Below the pieces are notes generated by a model, which worked only from the letters and a program-made list of their open reading frames with translations, was not told the DNA's origin and did no database searches. 38,171 nucleotides of DNA from Dethiobacter alkaliphilus AHT 1. Lineage in GTDB: Bacteria > Bacillota > Dethiobacteria > Dethiobacterales > Dethiobacteraceae. Numbering within the stretch: the stretch's first letter is position 1; the number at the start of each line of letters is the position of its first letter. The DNA lies in NCBI RefSeq assembly GCF_000174415.1, contig NZ_ACJM01000021.1, forward strand, positions 1 through 38,171, in the 5' to 3' direction. The position numbers and the translations under genes were made by a program. This document shows positions 7,933-15,331 of the stretch, piece after piece.

Positions 7933-8780
7933 TGCAGGCACCTGCCCGTCAGTTCGATGAACACATCTTCCAGAGTTGGCTCCTTGGAATGTATTCCGGT
8001 AAGAACCCCTGCATCCAGGCGGCGTCTGAATTCAGGGTCCTGATGCAGTGAAGACAACAGAGTGCCGGCTGCTTTCTCCTGCCCATCTTCGCGGTAAGTA
8101 TAATTTACTTCCACACCGCTTTTTCTGGTGCGCAGGGCTTGGGGTGTATCCAGCGCCCTGATTTGGCCATCCACAATGAAAGCCACCCGGTCACACAGTT
8201 CCTGGGCATCATGCATGTTATGGGTGGTGAAAATAATCGTTCTTCCCTCTTGCTTTTGCTCCAGAATCATATCTTTAATATTGCGGGCATGAGCAGGATC
8301 AAGCCCGCTGGTGGGCTCATCGAGAAACAGTATGGACGGCTTATGCATAATGGCCCGGATAAAGGCCAGACGCATCTTCATCCCCTTAGAGTAGCCGGCA
8401 ACTTTTTTATCTGCATGTTCACTTAAGCCCACCCGCTGTAAAAGCTCCTGCGGGTTATGGGAGTCTCGCTGATAAAGAGAAGCAAAATACTGCAGATTTT
8501 GCAGACCGCTAAATTTAGCGTACAAATTGGGGAATTCAAAATCCACCCCCAGCTCCTCATAGAAACGATTCGACCGGTTTTTGACTTCCGTGTTCAGTAC
8601 CTTCACACTACCCCGATAATCCCGCAAAATACCGGTAAGGATTTTCTGCAGCGTGCTTTTTCCCGCTCCCGAAGGCCCCAGAAAACCAAATATTTCTCCC
8701 CTGCCAACTTCAAAAGACATATCCCTGATAAATGGCTGTTGCTTTGTATAGGAAAATTGCAACTCGCTGACCTTAATCAT
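7929..8780 (-). CDS. ABC transporter ATP-binding protein (drug/peptide export type)
   Basis: 283-residue ATPase. Walker A 'GPSGAGKST' lies near residue 35, the signature is 'YSKGMKMRLAF' (a degenerate 'YSxGMxQR' typical of ABC-2 exporters such as DrrA and CcmA), Walker B is 'ILFLDEPT', and the H-loop is 'TTHN'. The C-terminal ~70 residues ('GVLTGIHSKEPTLEDVFIELTGR') match the 'PSLEDVF' tail of DrrA-type exporters. The ATG overlaps the TGA of the TetR gene by four bases and its own TGA overlaps the next ATG, giving a strictly coupled operon. It energises the two downstream permeases. Confidence 0.9.
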   Translation of the reverse strand: MIKVSELQFSYTKQQPFIRDMSFEVGRGEIFGFLGPSGAGKSTLQKILTGILRDYRGSVKVLNTEVKNRSNRFYEELGVDFEFPNLYAKFSGLQNLQYFASLYQRDSHNPQELLQRVGLSEHADKKVAGYSKGMKMRLAFIRAIMHKPSILFLDEPTSGLDPAHARNIKDMILEQKQEGRTIIFTTHNMHDAQELCDRVAFIVDGQIRALDTPQALRTRKSGVEVNYTYREDGQEKAAGTLLSSLHQDPEFRRRLDAGVLTGIHSKEPTLEDVFIELTGRCLQ

Positions 8781-9382
8781 TTCTGCTCCTCCTCAAATAT
8801 CCTTAGCGCCATCCCCTCCAACAGCAATTGGAAGGCGTCGTCCATCAGCTCTGCGCCAACTTCTTTTTGCTGCAGCAGCATTAAAAACATGCCGCGCAAA
8901 GCGGCGGAGACCACTTCAGGCCTAACTTTGCTGTCAACGCCAAACAGCGCCAGTAGTTGCTTTGTATCATCGTCATCACCCATAATATGCTGCTCAATCT
9001 GTTCGGTGGGAAGCTTGCGAAGCAGATATTCAAATTCACTTTTATCGTTCATCAGGCTAAGCAGCCATTTATTTTGCCTGATCTCTTCATACATAGCCAT
9101 TATTGCCCCCACAAATCTCTCTCTGGGCTGTCCCTGCTGCGTCATGATAACTTCCATCAACCGGCTCTTTATTTCATCATGGCCCTGCTGCATAACCTCC
9201 ATAAAAAACAGTTCCTTACTCTTAAAAAACAAATAAAAAGTACCTTTGGAGATTCCCGCCAGCGAGGCCAGGTCATCCACATTTGTGCGCTTGATGCCAT
9301 ATTTCTCCCAGCACTCTTTACCAGCCTCAATTAAGCGTTTATAGATTTGCTCCCTTTCCGCATCGCTGAATGCTTTCGGCAC
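8777..9382 (-). CDS. TetR-family transcriptional regulator
   Basis: About 201 residues. The N-terminal helix-turn-helix is clear: 'AGKECWEKYGIKRTNVDDLASLAGISKGTFYLFFKSKELFF'. The C-terminal ligand domain is variable, as usual. It is the first gene of the exporter operon and probably represses it, with the drug or lipid as inducer. An open frame begins at TTG 9400, but nine consecutive G (9390-9398 complement) lie directly after that codon and make a natural ribosome binding site seven bases before GTG 9382, which I prefer. Translation from TTG would read Gly-Gly-Gly. The inverted repeat TGACTAA/TTAGTCA lies just upstream. Confidence 0.88.
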   Translation of the reverse strand: MPKAFSDAEREQIYKRLIEAGKECWEKYGIKRTNVDDLASLAGISKGTFYLFFKSKELFFMEVMQQGHDEIKSRLMEVIMTQQGQPRERFVGAIMAMYEEIRQNKWLLSLMNDKSEFEYLLRKLPTEQIEQHIMGDDDDTKQLLALFGVDSKVRPEVVSAALRGMFLMLLQQKEVGAELMDDAFQLLLEGMALRIFEEEQK

Positions 9383-9400
9383 TTTCTTACCCCCCCCCAA

Positions 9401-9432
9401 TGACTAACTTTACGGATATAGTCATTTAGTCA
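9401..9432. promoter_or_regulatory. Inverted repeat, candidate TetR operator
   Basis: TGACTAA (9401-9407) and TTAGTCA (9426-9432) are perfect inverted half-sites 18 bases apart, directly upstream of the TetR gene. TetR repressors commonly bind such repeats in their own promoter; this use is inferred. Confidence 0.5.
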
Positions 9433-9444
9433 AATATATCAGAA

Positions 9445-9469
9445 ACAGCCTCCTGATACAAGAGGCTGT
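9445..9469. other. Hairpin in the tetR/deacetylase intergenic region
   Basis: ACAGCCTC pairs perfectly with GAGGCTGT (9-nt loop). No T run follows on either strand, so it is not a standard terminator. It lies 100 bases before the deacetylase start and could be part of its leader. Confidence 0.35.
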
Positions 9470-9571
9470 AGCCATTCATTCCATATATTAGAACGGTTTT
9501 TCCGTCAACGGAGAACCTTTGGGACCGAATTAGACTATTGTAGTACAAGAAGAGATTGGGAGGATAACCGC

Positions 9572-10648
9572 ATGAAGTTGCCGCTGAAGAAATGGCAGAT
9601 TGCCGTCTTAGTAGTGTTGCCCGTGTTATTCTTATCCGTTTATACCCTGGCGTTTTGGCAACCGTGGAACCAATCGGAGCCACCCCCAACTGGCACCCCA
9701 CCCTCTGAAGTTGTGCCTCCTGTGGAACCGGACCTCCCGGAACCAGTACCCGCTCCGGAGCCGGAGCCCGGGCCCCAGCCCCAGCCGGACCCGGCACCGA
9801 AGCCGCAACCAGAGCCCAAACCACAACCGCCCAGTGAGACAGATAAGCCGGACACTCCAATCATTTATGTTGACCAGCAGCTCCTTATTCCCACCTCCAA
9901 AAACGGGAGCCTGACACACTCCAAGGTGGTTAGGGAAGGGACACTTTCCGCGGGGCAGAAACAAATTGCCCTTACTTTTGATGCCGGGTGGCTCCATGAG
10001 CAAACAATTCCGCTATTGGATGTGCTGGATAAATACCAGGTAAAGTCCACCTTTTTTCCCAGGGCGCTCTGGGTTAAGGATTATCCCCATCTTGGCCGGG
10101 AGATCGTTAACAGAGGACATATCCTGGAAAACCACTCCCTCACCCACGGGGATATGTCGAAAATGACGGACCAGCAAATCAGGCAAGAACTCCGGGAGTC
10201 TACCCGTATCCTTAAAGAAACCACCAACAGCAAGCCCTACCTTTTCAGGCCTCCATACGGTGCCTACAACGACCGGATGCTGCAGATTCTGGCCCAGGAG
10301 GGTTACCCCTACACCGTAATGTGGACGGTGGATACCCATGACTGGGCCCGGGAAATTAGGGGGGAGCAGGTTACCGTTGATTATCTGGTTAACAGAGTAC
10401 TAAACAACGCCTCAGATAAAGGCATCATCCTCATGCATATCGGCGGCTATAATACGGTGGAAGCCCTGCCCCGCATCATTAGCGGGCTCAGAGAAGATGG
10501 CTATAAACTGGTCACCGTAAATGAAATGCTACCCCCACCCGAGGAAGGCTACTTGATTCATACCGTTCGCCAGGGTGAAACACTCTACTCTATTTCTAAA
10601 AAATACGGAGTCAGCGTGGCAGAGGTTATTGATGCTAATGATCTCTGA
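9572..10648 (+). CDS. Membrane-anchored polysaccharide deacetylase (NodB domain) with incomplete LysM
   Basis: Carbohydrate esterase family 4 protein, probably removing N-acetyl groups from cell-wall glycan outside the membrane. Order: one N-terminal membrane segment (8-29); a Pro-rich linker with P-x repeats (about 36-93); a NodB domain (about 120-320); then the start of a LysM domain (327-358). NodB motifs are 'TFDAGW' (135-140), 'HSLTH' (188-192, two metal His), 'RPPYG' (226-230), 'DTHDW' and 'LMHIGG'. The first motif has Asp-Ala where TFDD is usual, a variant also known in other clostridial members. The LysM stops at 'VIDANDL', about 12 residues before the domain normally ends. A terminator follows. 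ATG has GGGAGG upstream. Confidence 0.9.
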   Translation: MKLPLKKWQIAVLVVLPVLFLSVYTLAFWQPWNQSEPPPTGTPPSEVVPPVEPDLPEPVPAPEPEPGPQPQPDPAPKPQPEPKPQPPSETDKPDTPIIYVDQQLLIPTSKNGSLTHSKVVREGTLSAGQKQIALTFDAGWLHEQTIPLLDVLDKYQVKSTFFPRALWVKDYPHLGREIVNRGHILENHSLTHGDMSKMTDQQIRQELRESTRILKETTNSKPYLFRPPYGAYNDRMLQILAQEGYPYTVMWTVDTHDWAREIRGEQVTVDYLVNRVLNNASDKGIILMHIGGYNTVEALPRIISGLREDGYKLVTVNEMLPPPEEGYLIHTVRQGETLYSISKKYGVSVAEVIDANDL

Positions 10649-10667
10649 GACAAAGCAGTAAATAAGC

Positions 10668-10697
10668 AAAAGCACTGACCGATGTCAGTGCTTTTTT
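10668..10697 (+). terminator. Intrinsic terminator after the deacetylase gene
   Basis: AAAAGCACTGAC pairs with GTCAGTGCTTTT (4-nt loop) and is followed by T. It can also work on the minus strand, after the lipid kinase. Confidence 0.9.
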
Positions 10698-10702
10698 ATC
10701 AG

Positions 10703-10734
10703 AATGATTAATAACATTAAACCTGACCCCCAGG
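10703..10734 (-). repeat. Dispersed repeat, copy B, forming the end of the lipid kinase gene
   Basis: On the minus strand this reads as the family core GGGGGTCAGGTTTAA then TGTTATTAATCATT. It begins inside the kinase gene and supplies its last codons (Pro-Gly-Gly-Gln-Val) and the TAA stop at 10717-10719. Confidence 0.8.
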
Positions 10735-11625
10735 CATCAGCAGTTCCAGCCTTCCCGGTAGAATTGAATAATCAAGGCTGTCTACCTCCTGTGGGAAAAG
10801 TTCACCGTCACTGTGTGCCGGAGACAGACGTTTAAGGCGAACCCGAATGCGGGTGGTGTGGATTTGCTGCACCCCTTCGGCATAAATATAGGTTCCTTTG
10901 GGCGACATGGCCTTGGGTAAAAGAAGTAACGTGCCTAGGGCTGTTTTTTTGTTCACCATCACCGCAGTCAGCTTTCCGTCAAAGGGATCGGCGTGAGGAG
11001 CCATAAAGAACAGCCCCCCGGTCCGGGGCGCATTGCCCACTGAAATCAGGGTCAGCGGCCCTTCATAGTATCCGTCGTCCCATTCAACACGGGCTTCCCA
11101 CTTGGGATTGGCAAATATCCCTTTAAGGGCGGCGGCCAGATAGCGGGGAATCCCCTTTAACCACTTAATTTCCTGCTGAATCGTTGACACATAAGGTTCC
11201 AGTCCCAGTGCCGAATTGTTGACAAAATACTTCTCACCCGCTTTACAGACATCAAGCATCTGCACGCTGCCGGCGGCAATCACTTTTGCTGCTTCAGGCA
11301 AATCCCTGGGCAGCCCCAGATTGCAGACTAAATCATTGGCGGTACCCAGCGGCATAATGCCCAACCGGCCCACCTTCTCCTCGCCGTTGGCCAAAGCCAG
11401 ACCATTTACCACCTCACCGATGGTGCCGTCTCCACCTGCGGCAATGATGGGGGAAAAGCCCTCCAAAGCAGCCTGCCGGGCAAGCTCCACAGCCTGTCCA
11501 TGATAATCTGAAACAGCCAGGGAAAAATCTACGCCTGCCGCTTTTAAGGCAGCTTCCGCTTCCGGCCAGCGCCGTTTGGCGTTCCAGCGGTTTGAATAAG
11601 GGTTAAGAACCACTTTTGCAGTCAT
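10717..11625 (-). CDS. Diacylglycerol kinase/YegS-BmrU family lipid kinase
   Basis: 302-residue soluble lipid kinase. 'NPYSNRWNAKRRW' is at the N-terminus, followed by the nucleotide-binding 'AAGGDGTIGEVVNGL' (about 60-74) and 'GIMPLGTANDLVCNLGLP', the hallmark motifs of the DAGK catalytic domain. The C-terminal half has 'ISVGNAPRTGGLFFMAPHADPFDGKLTAV', also typical. It probably phosphorylates diacylglycerol or a related lipid at the membrane face. ATG has AGGAGAG upstream. The last five residues and stop are encoded by a dispersed repeat (copy B), so the native C-terminus may have been replaced. It is not obviously in an operon with the CoA-transferase genes: a 135-base gap with another repeat copy separates them. 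Confidence 0.9.
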   Translation of the reverse strand: MTAKVVLNPYSNRWNAKRRWPEAEAALKAAGVDFSLAVSDYHGQAVELARQAALEGFSPIIAAGGDGTIGEVVNGLALANGEEKVGRLGIMPLGTANDLVCNLGLPRDLPEAAKVIAAGSVQMLDVCKAGEKYFVNNSALGLEPYVSTIQQEIKWLKGIPRYLAAALKGIFANPKWEARVEWDDGYYEGPLTLISVGNAPRTGGLFFMAPHADPFDGKLTAVMVNKKTALGTLLLLPKAMSPKGTYIYAEGVQQIHTTRIRVRLKRLSPAHSDGELFPQEVDSLDYSILPGRLELLMPGGQV

Positions 11626-11700
11626 ATTCTCTCCTGTATCGCGTTCAATTTATAATACCTTGAACAATTCCATAAATATTTTCAAACTCCTCCAAAACCC

Positions 11701-11749
11701 TGGGGGTCAGGTTTAACATTTTTAATCATTTGCCAAACCCGACCCCCCA
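11701..11749. repeat. Dispersed repeat, copy C, with both inverted ends
   Basis: GGGGGTCAGGTTT (11702-11714) is mirrored by AAACCCGACCCCC (11735-11747) with 12 of 13 positions complementary. This copy therefore has both arms and could fold into a hairpin. The other four copies show only one arm. It lies 12 bases past the CoA-transferase beta stop. Confidence 0.8.
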
Positions 11750-11760
11750 ATCCTGAACAG

Positions 11761-12543
11761 CTACTTCTTAAACTGTCGTTTCAGGAAATATCCTTCGCTA
11801 TCGATTTCTCTGAGCAGTCGCAAATCCTCCTCTGTTGGCTCCGCCATCTCCTTCACATCGTCGGGGATAATCAACTCAAATTCCACCAGCTCCTGAACAT
11901 CCTCCGGCGTAACCCCGGGCTTTACTTCCAAAAGCTTCATCCTTCTGGTCTCTTCATCAAAACCAAAGAGTGCCTGGTTGGTGATTACCCGGTATGGGCC
12001 GGATCCCATAACTCCTGCCTTTTCCCGGTAGTCGGGAGAACCGTCGCCAAAGCCGATACTGGTGACAAAGTCCAGCTGCTTGACAAACCGTCTCTTCTCC
12101 AGCGCCATAATGGCAATGGTTCTTTCACAGTTTGCCGCCATTGCCCCGGCACCGCCGCTGCCCGGGAATCTGACCCGTGGTTTTCCGTACTCTTCACCCT
12201 GTAGCGTTGAGCAGACATTACCGTACATATCTATCTGCGCGCCACCAATAAAAGCATAATCTGCATACCCCCGCTGCGTTAATTCAAAGGCGCCGCATAA
12301 CCCTTTTAAAAACGTAGCCCGCCGGGCAGCCCTGGTGTCGCCCACAGATAAAGGCATCCCCATATCCAGAATCGGCGCCAGCGAACCGGCCTCATAAATC
12401 ATCAAGAGACCGGGAGCATGAGTATACTGGGCATGAACAGCAGAAACAATGGGTAGCCCCGTGCCCACAAAAACAATGGTCTCATCCTCCAAAACTCTGG
12501 AGCCGGTAAAAGCTATCATTTCAACGTGACTATATTCAGTCAT
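11761..12543 (-). CDS. CoA-transferase beta subunit (family I, glutaconate-CoA-transferase-like)
   Basis: 260 residues. Family I CoA-transferases use a Glu in the beta subunit that forms a glutamyl-CoA thioester. 'YEAGS' with Glu51 is the expected site, matching GctB Glu54. 'FVGTGLP' (25-31), 'GDTRAARRATFLKGL' and 'GGAQIDMYGNVCST' are conserved structural segments, and 'FPGSGGAGAMAANC' is typical of GctB/IpdB-like subunits. It is the partner of the alpha subunit 34 bases upstream; a strong GGAGGAGG precedes the ATG. The acyl substrate is not readable from sequence. Glutaconate, other dicarboxylates or aromatic/steroid ring-cleavage acids are possibilities. Confidence 0.85.
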   Translation of the reverse strand: MTEYSHVEMIAFTGSRVLEDETIVFVGTGLPIVSAVHAQYTHAPGLLMIYEAGSLAPILDMGMPLSVGDTRAARRATFLKGLCGAFELTQRGYADYAFIGGAQIDMYGNVCSTLQGEEYGKPRVRFPGSGGAGAMAANCERTIAIMALEKRRFVKQLDFVTSIGFGDGSPDYREKAGVMGSGPYRVITNQALFGFDEETRRMKLLEVKPGVTPEDVQELVEFELIIPDDVKEMAEPTEEDLRLLREIDSEGYFLKRQFKK

Positions 12544-12577
12544 TCAAATCAGCCTCCTCCTTAATAAACCGTCTTGG

Positions 12578-13636
12578 TCAAGTCAGAATGATGGGCTGGC
12601 CGCCATCAAGTTTATTAACCTTGCTAAGGGTTTTGTATGATACTTTTTCCAGAAAGTCATCGTAATCCTCACAGCCGAAAACATACTCATCATAGTATTT
12701 TTTCAGCATGGTCTTATCACCCGTCATCCGGAAATCTTCCCCTGCTGCCCTAAACATTTTGATGTGTTCCATGTCAAACCAATGAAAACCATAGCATGCC
12801 CCCGGATATGCACCATAAGAGCGCTCCACCAAAGAGTCCACAGCAGGGTGGGGCACTTCGGTTAAGTTCGGAAAATTCCGAATATTTTCTTCCGGGATAA
12901 TCCTTTCCGCCGTCACAATGGTGTAGGTGGAGGCCATGGCAATTTCGGGGCAGGTGCACAGAGCACCAAAGATTCGGGAATTTCCGTTTTGGTCCGCCGC
13001 ACTGACGTGGACAAGACCCACATCGGGATGGCAGGCCGGGAGTAAATAGGTATTCCTGCCGGTATACGGACACTCAACCATTTGTCCTTTATTAACCAGT
13101 TCCATGTCTGAGCCGCCGTGATCACGGACCGGTATAAAGGGAATACCCATAGCAGCCGCTTTAAAGCGCACCGACATTCCATAGTTGGTATAATCGTCAA
13201 CTTCTATTAACCCGTTTGTTGTCAGGTAACGCAAAAGCGGTGCGATACCAATGATCTCATATCCCCACCAGGCAAACTCCGCCCGTTTAATTGATACCCG
13301 GTCAGGATCTAAGATCATGGCACCAGCCAAAAGCTCAACACAAATTGAATTGGACTGAAAAGACAGAGTCAGATTACGGGCACCGTGCCGGACAACTTCC
13401 CTTACAGCGGCAAAAGGCACCCTGGTATTAACAAAGCCGCCGATTCCCAGGTTAATACCGTCCTTAACATGTTTTTGCACCGCTTCTTTTAAAGAGGTCC
13501 TTTTATCTTTCAGTGCTTTGGACTTCTTAACCATGATCTTTCTGGCCTCATCAGGTGTAGGCCCCCAATACTCCGGCACTTTTTCCTGATACCTGATCTT
13601 AGAAATTTTCCTGATATCCGAACCGACCTTTTTCAT
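12578..13636 (-). CDS. CoA-transferase alpha subunit (family I, glutaconate-CoA-transferase-like)
   Basis: 352 residues from ATG 13636. An open frame starts at 13675, but AAGGAGGAG lies seven bases before 13636. 'GINLGIGGFVNTRVPFAAVREVVRHGARNLTL' is the CoA-transferase alpha opening; 'SNSICVELLAGAMI', 'KAAAMGIPFIPVRDHGGSD' and 'HVSAADQNGNSRIFGALCTCPEIAMAS' follow the GctA/IpdA pattern. It is longer than typical (~320), with an N-terminal ~45-residue basic extension ('PDEARKIMVKKSKALKDKRTS'). The catalytic Glu lies in the beta subunit. The genes form a two-cistron operon. The 450-base region upstream holds the promoter. Confidence 0.85.
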   Translation of the reverse strand: MKKVGSDIRKISKIRYQEKVPEYWGPTPDEARKIMVKKSKALKDKRTSLKEAVQKHVKDGINLGIGGFVNTRVPFAAVREVVRHGARNLTLSFQSNSICVELLAGAMILDPDRVSIKRAEFAWWGYEIIGIAPLLRYLTTNGLIEVDDYTNYGMSVRFKAAAMGIPFIPVRDHGGSDMELVNKGQMVECPYTGRNTYLLPACHPDVGLVHVSAADQNGNSRIFGALCTCPEIAMASTYTIVTAERIIPEENIRNFPNLTEVPHPAVDSLVERSYGAYPGACYGFHWFDMEHIKMFRAAGEDFRMTGDKTMLKKYYDEYVFGCEDYDDFLEKVSYKTLSKVNKLDGGQPIILT

Positions 13637-14086
13637 TTCACACTCTCCTCCTTGCTTGGTTAATTTTCTGCCCATAAACAGTGGATAGCTCTCTTTTTAC
13701 GAATACATCCCTCCTCTTGTTTTAATGTATATTCGTTGTTTACAAACCATGATAATGAATTCTTTGTTTTTTTGTAAAGAAAACATAAAGCACCGACCTT
13801 GAAAAAAGTCAGTGCTTCGCATGTTACTATTGTTAATGTTGCAATAATCTAGCGCAGAAGTGTTTCGTTAAACACAGAAAATACAGCATCAGTATTTATG
13901 TTGCATAGTGCCAATCCTTTGTAGGTCAGGGCCTTCTCCATAGAATACGAATCTTTTACCGTATATCTTCTTTGTCAAGAACAATATACCTGCAAACAAT
14001 ATCGGTTTCACGTCATTGTCGGTAGCCTTTGCAAATAAAGATAAAACAGGTCCATCAAGTTAAGGAAACGGATTGGAGGCAGGAAT
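13637..14086. other. Intergenic region upstream of the CoA-transferase operon and DUF2284 gene
   Basis: 450 bases with no supported gene. It contains an imperfect hairpin AAGCACcGAC/GTCaGTGCTT at 13788-13817 that resembles the terminators used elsewhere in the window, but its T tract is weak on the minus strand and absent on the plus. An open minus-strand frame without a good start lies just upstream of it (see rejected items). An AT-rich stretch (13720-13790) is the likely promoter region of the CoA-transferase operon. The ribosome binding site of the DUF2284 gene is GGAGG at 14075-14079. Confidence 0.5.
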
Positions 14087-14623
14087 GTGAACAAAGTCCA
14101 GTTGGAGAATTTATTTCTTAAGCACGGCTTCAGGGATTTTAAATGGATCAGTGCCGAAAGCATCATAGTTGCACAATGGGTCCGCTTTCGCTGCATGTTT
14201 GGCTGCGCAAACTACGGCAAAGGTGGCGCGTGCCCGCCCAATGTTCCCCCGGTGGCGGAAACCCGGGAGATGATCTCGGAGTACAGTGATGTGGTTCTCT
14301 TTCACCTGACTAAAGCCGTTGACCATCCAAAAGACCGCCATCCCTGGAGCAGGGAAATGTGTAAAAAACTTCTCACTCTGGAAAGAGAGGTCTTCCTGCA
14401 AGGGTTTTACAAAGCGTTTCTGCTGGGCTTTGATTCCTGCGGCTACTGCAGTAACTGCCCCGGCTCCAGGACAGAATGCCTGCTGCCGGTACAATCTCGC
14501 CCCGCCGCCGACGCCCTGGGCATAGACGTATTTGCCACCGTACAACAGGCGGGCTACCCCATGGAAGTATTAAAAGAATACCATGAGACCATGCACCGCT
14601 ACGCCTTTCTGTTAATTAAATAA
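14087..14623 (+). CDS. DUF2284 family predicted metal-binding protein
   Basis: 178 residues. The two cysteine clusters of the DUF2284 family are present: 'CMFGCANYGKGGACPPN' near residues 37-54 and 'CGYCSNCPGSRTECLLP' near 122-138, with a conserved Pro-Asn-Pro-type loop. Family members occur in anaerobes and are thought to bind metal or an iron-sulfur cluster; no reaction is established. Start is GTG 14087 with GGAGG seven bases upstream; the overlapping ATG at 14085 reads directly into TGA. The Hcp-like gene follows 65 bases later on the same strand, so they may be co-transcribed, but there is no functional link I can name. Confidence 0.82.
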   Translation: MNKVQLENLFLKHGFRDFKWISAESIIVAQWVRFRCMFGCANYGKGGACPPNVPPVAETREMISEYSDVVLFHLTKAVDHPKDRHPWSREMCKKLLTLEREVFLQGFYKAFLLGFDSCGYCSNCPGSRTECLLPVQSRPAADALGIDVFATVQQAGYPMEVLKEYHETMHRYAFLLIK

Positions 14624-14640
14624 AGCGCCGTGACAAATGC

Positions 14641-14678
14641 CCGGCAGCGTTCATATACTAACTTAAACACACTGCCGG
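14641..14678 (+). promoter_or_regulatory. Inverted repeat occluding the ribosome binding site of the Hcp-like gene
   Basis: CCGGCAG (14641-14647) pairs with CTGCCGG (14672-14678), and the right arm runs into the GGAGG that serves the ATG at 14689. If formed in RNA this helix could limit translation. Speculative. Confidence 0.35.
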
Positions 14679-14688
14679 AGGTTATCTA

Positions 14689-15147
14689 ATGAGTCTTTTG
14701 AAGTTTTTGACCAAACAGCAGAGAACTGAGGGCATCGATGTCTGTCTCTATCTAAAAGGCATCACAGAGGAAACAGGTGACCTAAACCGCCTGATCCGTT
14801 GCTATGAATATAATCAGTACCTGCAAATGCCTGTCCAGGCCTCGGCCAACCCCAAACTGTCAACAATTACCCTCACCAAACCGGTGGACAGCTACACCCC
14901 GGTGCTAAATCTGGCCGCCGCCACCAACCTGATCATACCCCGTGCTATTCTCTATTTCTATAATAATGCGGCCAAACAGATTCAATATATGATCACACTT
15001 CACGACGTCTTTATCTCCTCCACCAGACAATATCTAAAAACCGACAAAAATCTCTGCGATACCTTCACCCTGGGCTTTGACAAAATAAAATGGGAATACA
15101 AAAGCTCCAGCACCGGCTGGGACCTTTCAGGTAAAAAGCCCCTCTAA
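14689..15147 (+). CDS. Hcp-like protein (type VI secretion tube family), orphan
   Basis: 152 residues. The pattern is that of Hcp: 'IDVCLYLKGI' as the first strand, then 'ITLTKPVDSYTPVLNLAA', matching the 'ltktiDkaSPxLlka' core, then 'AILYFYNNAAKQIQYMITLHDVFISS', matching 'xiyxyxxxgxexxYxtxxLxdVxVss', and finally 'FTLGFDKIKWEYKSSSTGWDLS', matching the 'sLxFdkIxWxY' ending with a TGWDL tail. Hcp rings stack into the tube of contractile injection systems, usually in Gram-negatives. No sheath, VgrG/spike, baseplate or ClpV gene is seen in this window. There is no signal peptide. It may be a cytosolic Hcp-fold protein or a part of an unlinked system. Confidence 0.72.
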   Translation: MSLLKFLTKQQRTEGIDVCLYLKGITEETGDLNRLIRCYEYNQYLQMPVQASANPKLSTITLTKPVDSYTPVLNLAAATNLIIPRAILYFYNNAAKQIQYMITLHDVFISSTRQYLKTDKNLCDTFTLGFDKIKWEYKSSSTGWDLSGKKPL

Positions 15148-15206
15148 CCCAGTTGGGGCCCCACATTACGACTTCAGTCCTGAAATAACCAATTACATAG
15201 CAGCAA

Positions 15207-15243
15207 AGAAGCACAGTTCCACAAACTGTGCTTCTCTATTTTA
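15207..15243 (+). terminator. Intrinsic terminator after the Hcp-like gene
   Basis: A perfect 12-bp stem AGAAGCACAGTT/AACTGTGCTTCT (15207-15218 with 15224-15235) is followed by CTATTTTA. Confidence 0.8.
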
Positions 15244-15331
15244 GCCGTGTGATACCAGCAGCCGCAATGGAACCTTTTTATTGTAAAAGCAGTCTAAGAG
15301 TATGTAATAAAAAATTCCGAGGAGGGAATAT

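Noticed and set aside
8457-9236. 259-codon plus-strand open frame opposite the ABC ATPase and TetR genes
   Set aside because: Antisense shadow with Ser/Cys-rich, low-complexity translation; the minus-strand genes have clear family motifs.
9632-10003. Minus-strand Gly- and Arg-rich open frames opposite the deacetylase
   Set aside because: Shadows of the Pro-rich linker codons; no ribosome binding site.
13889-14059. A 56-codon open minus-strand frame containing 'YGKRFVFYGEGPDLQRIG', reminiscent of a glycosyltransferase motif, with a hairpin 70 bases downstream
   Set aside because: No start codon with a ribosome binding site, too short, and the similarity to 'GEGPD' motifs could be chance. At most a gene remnant.
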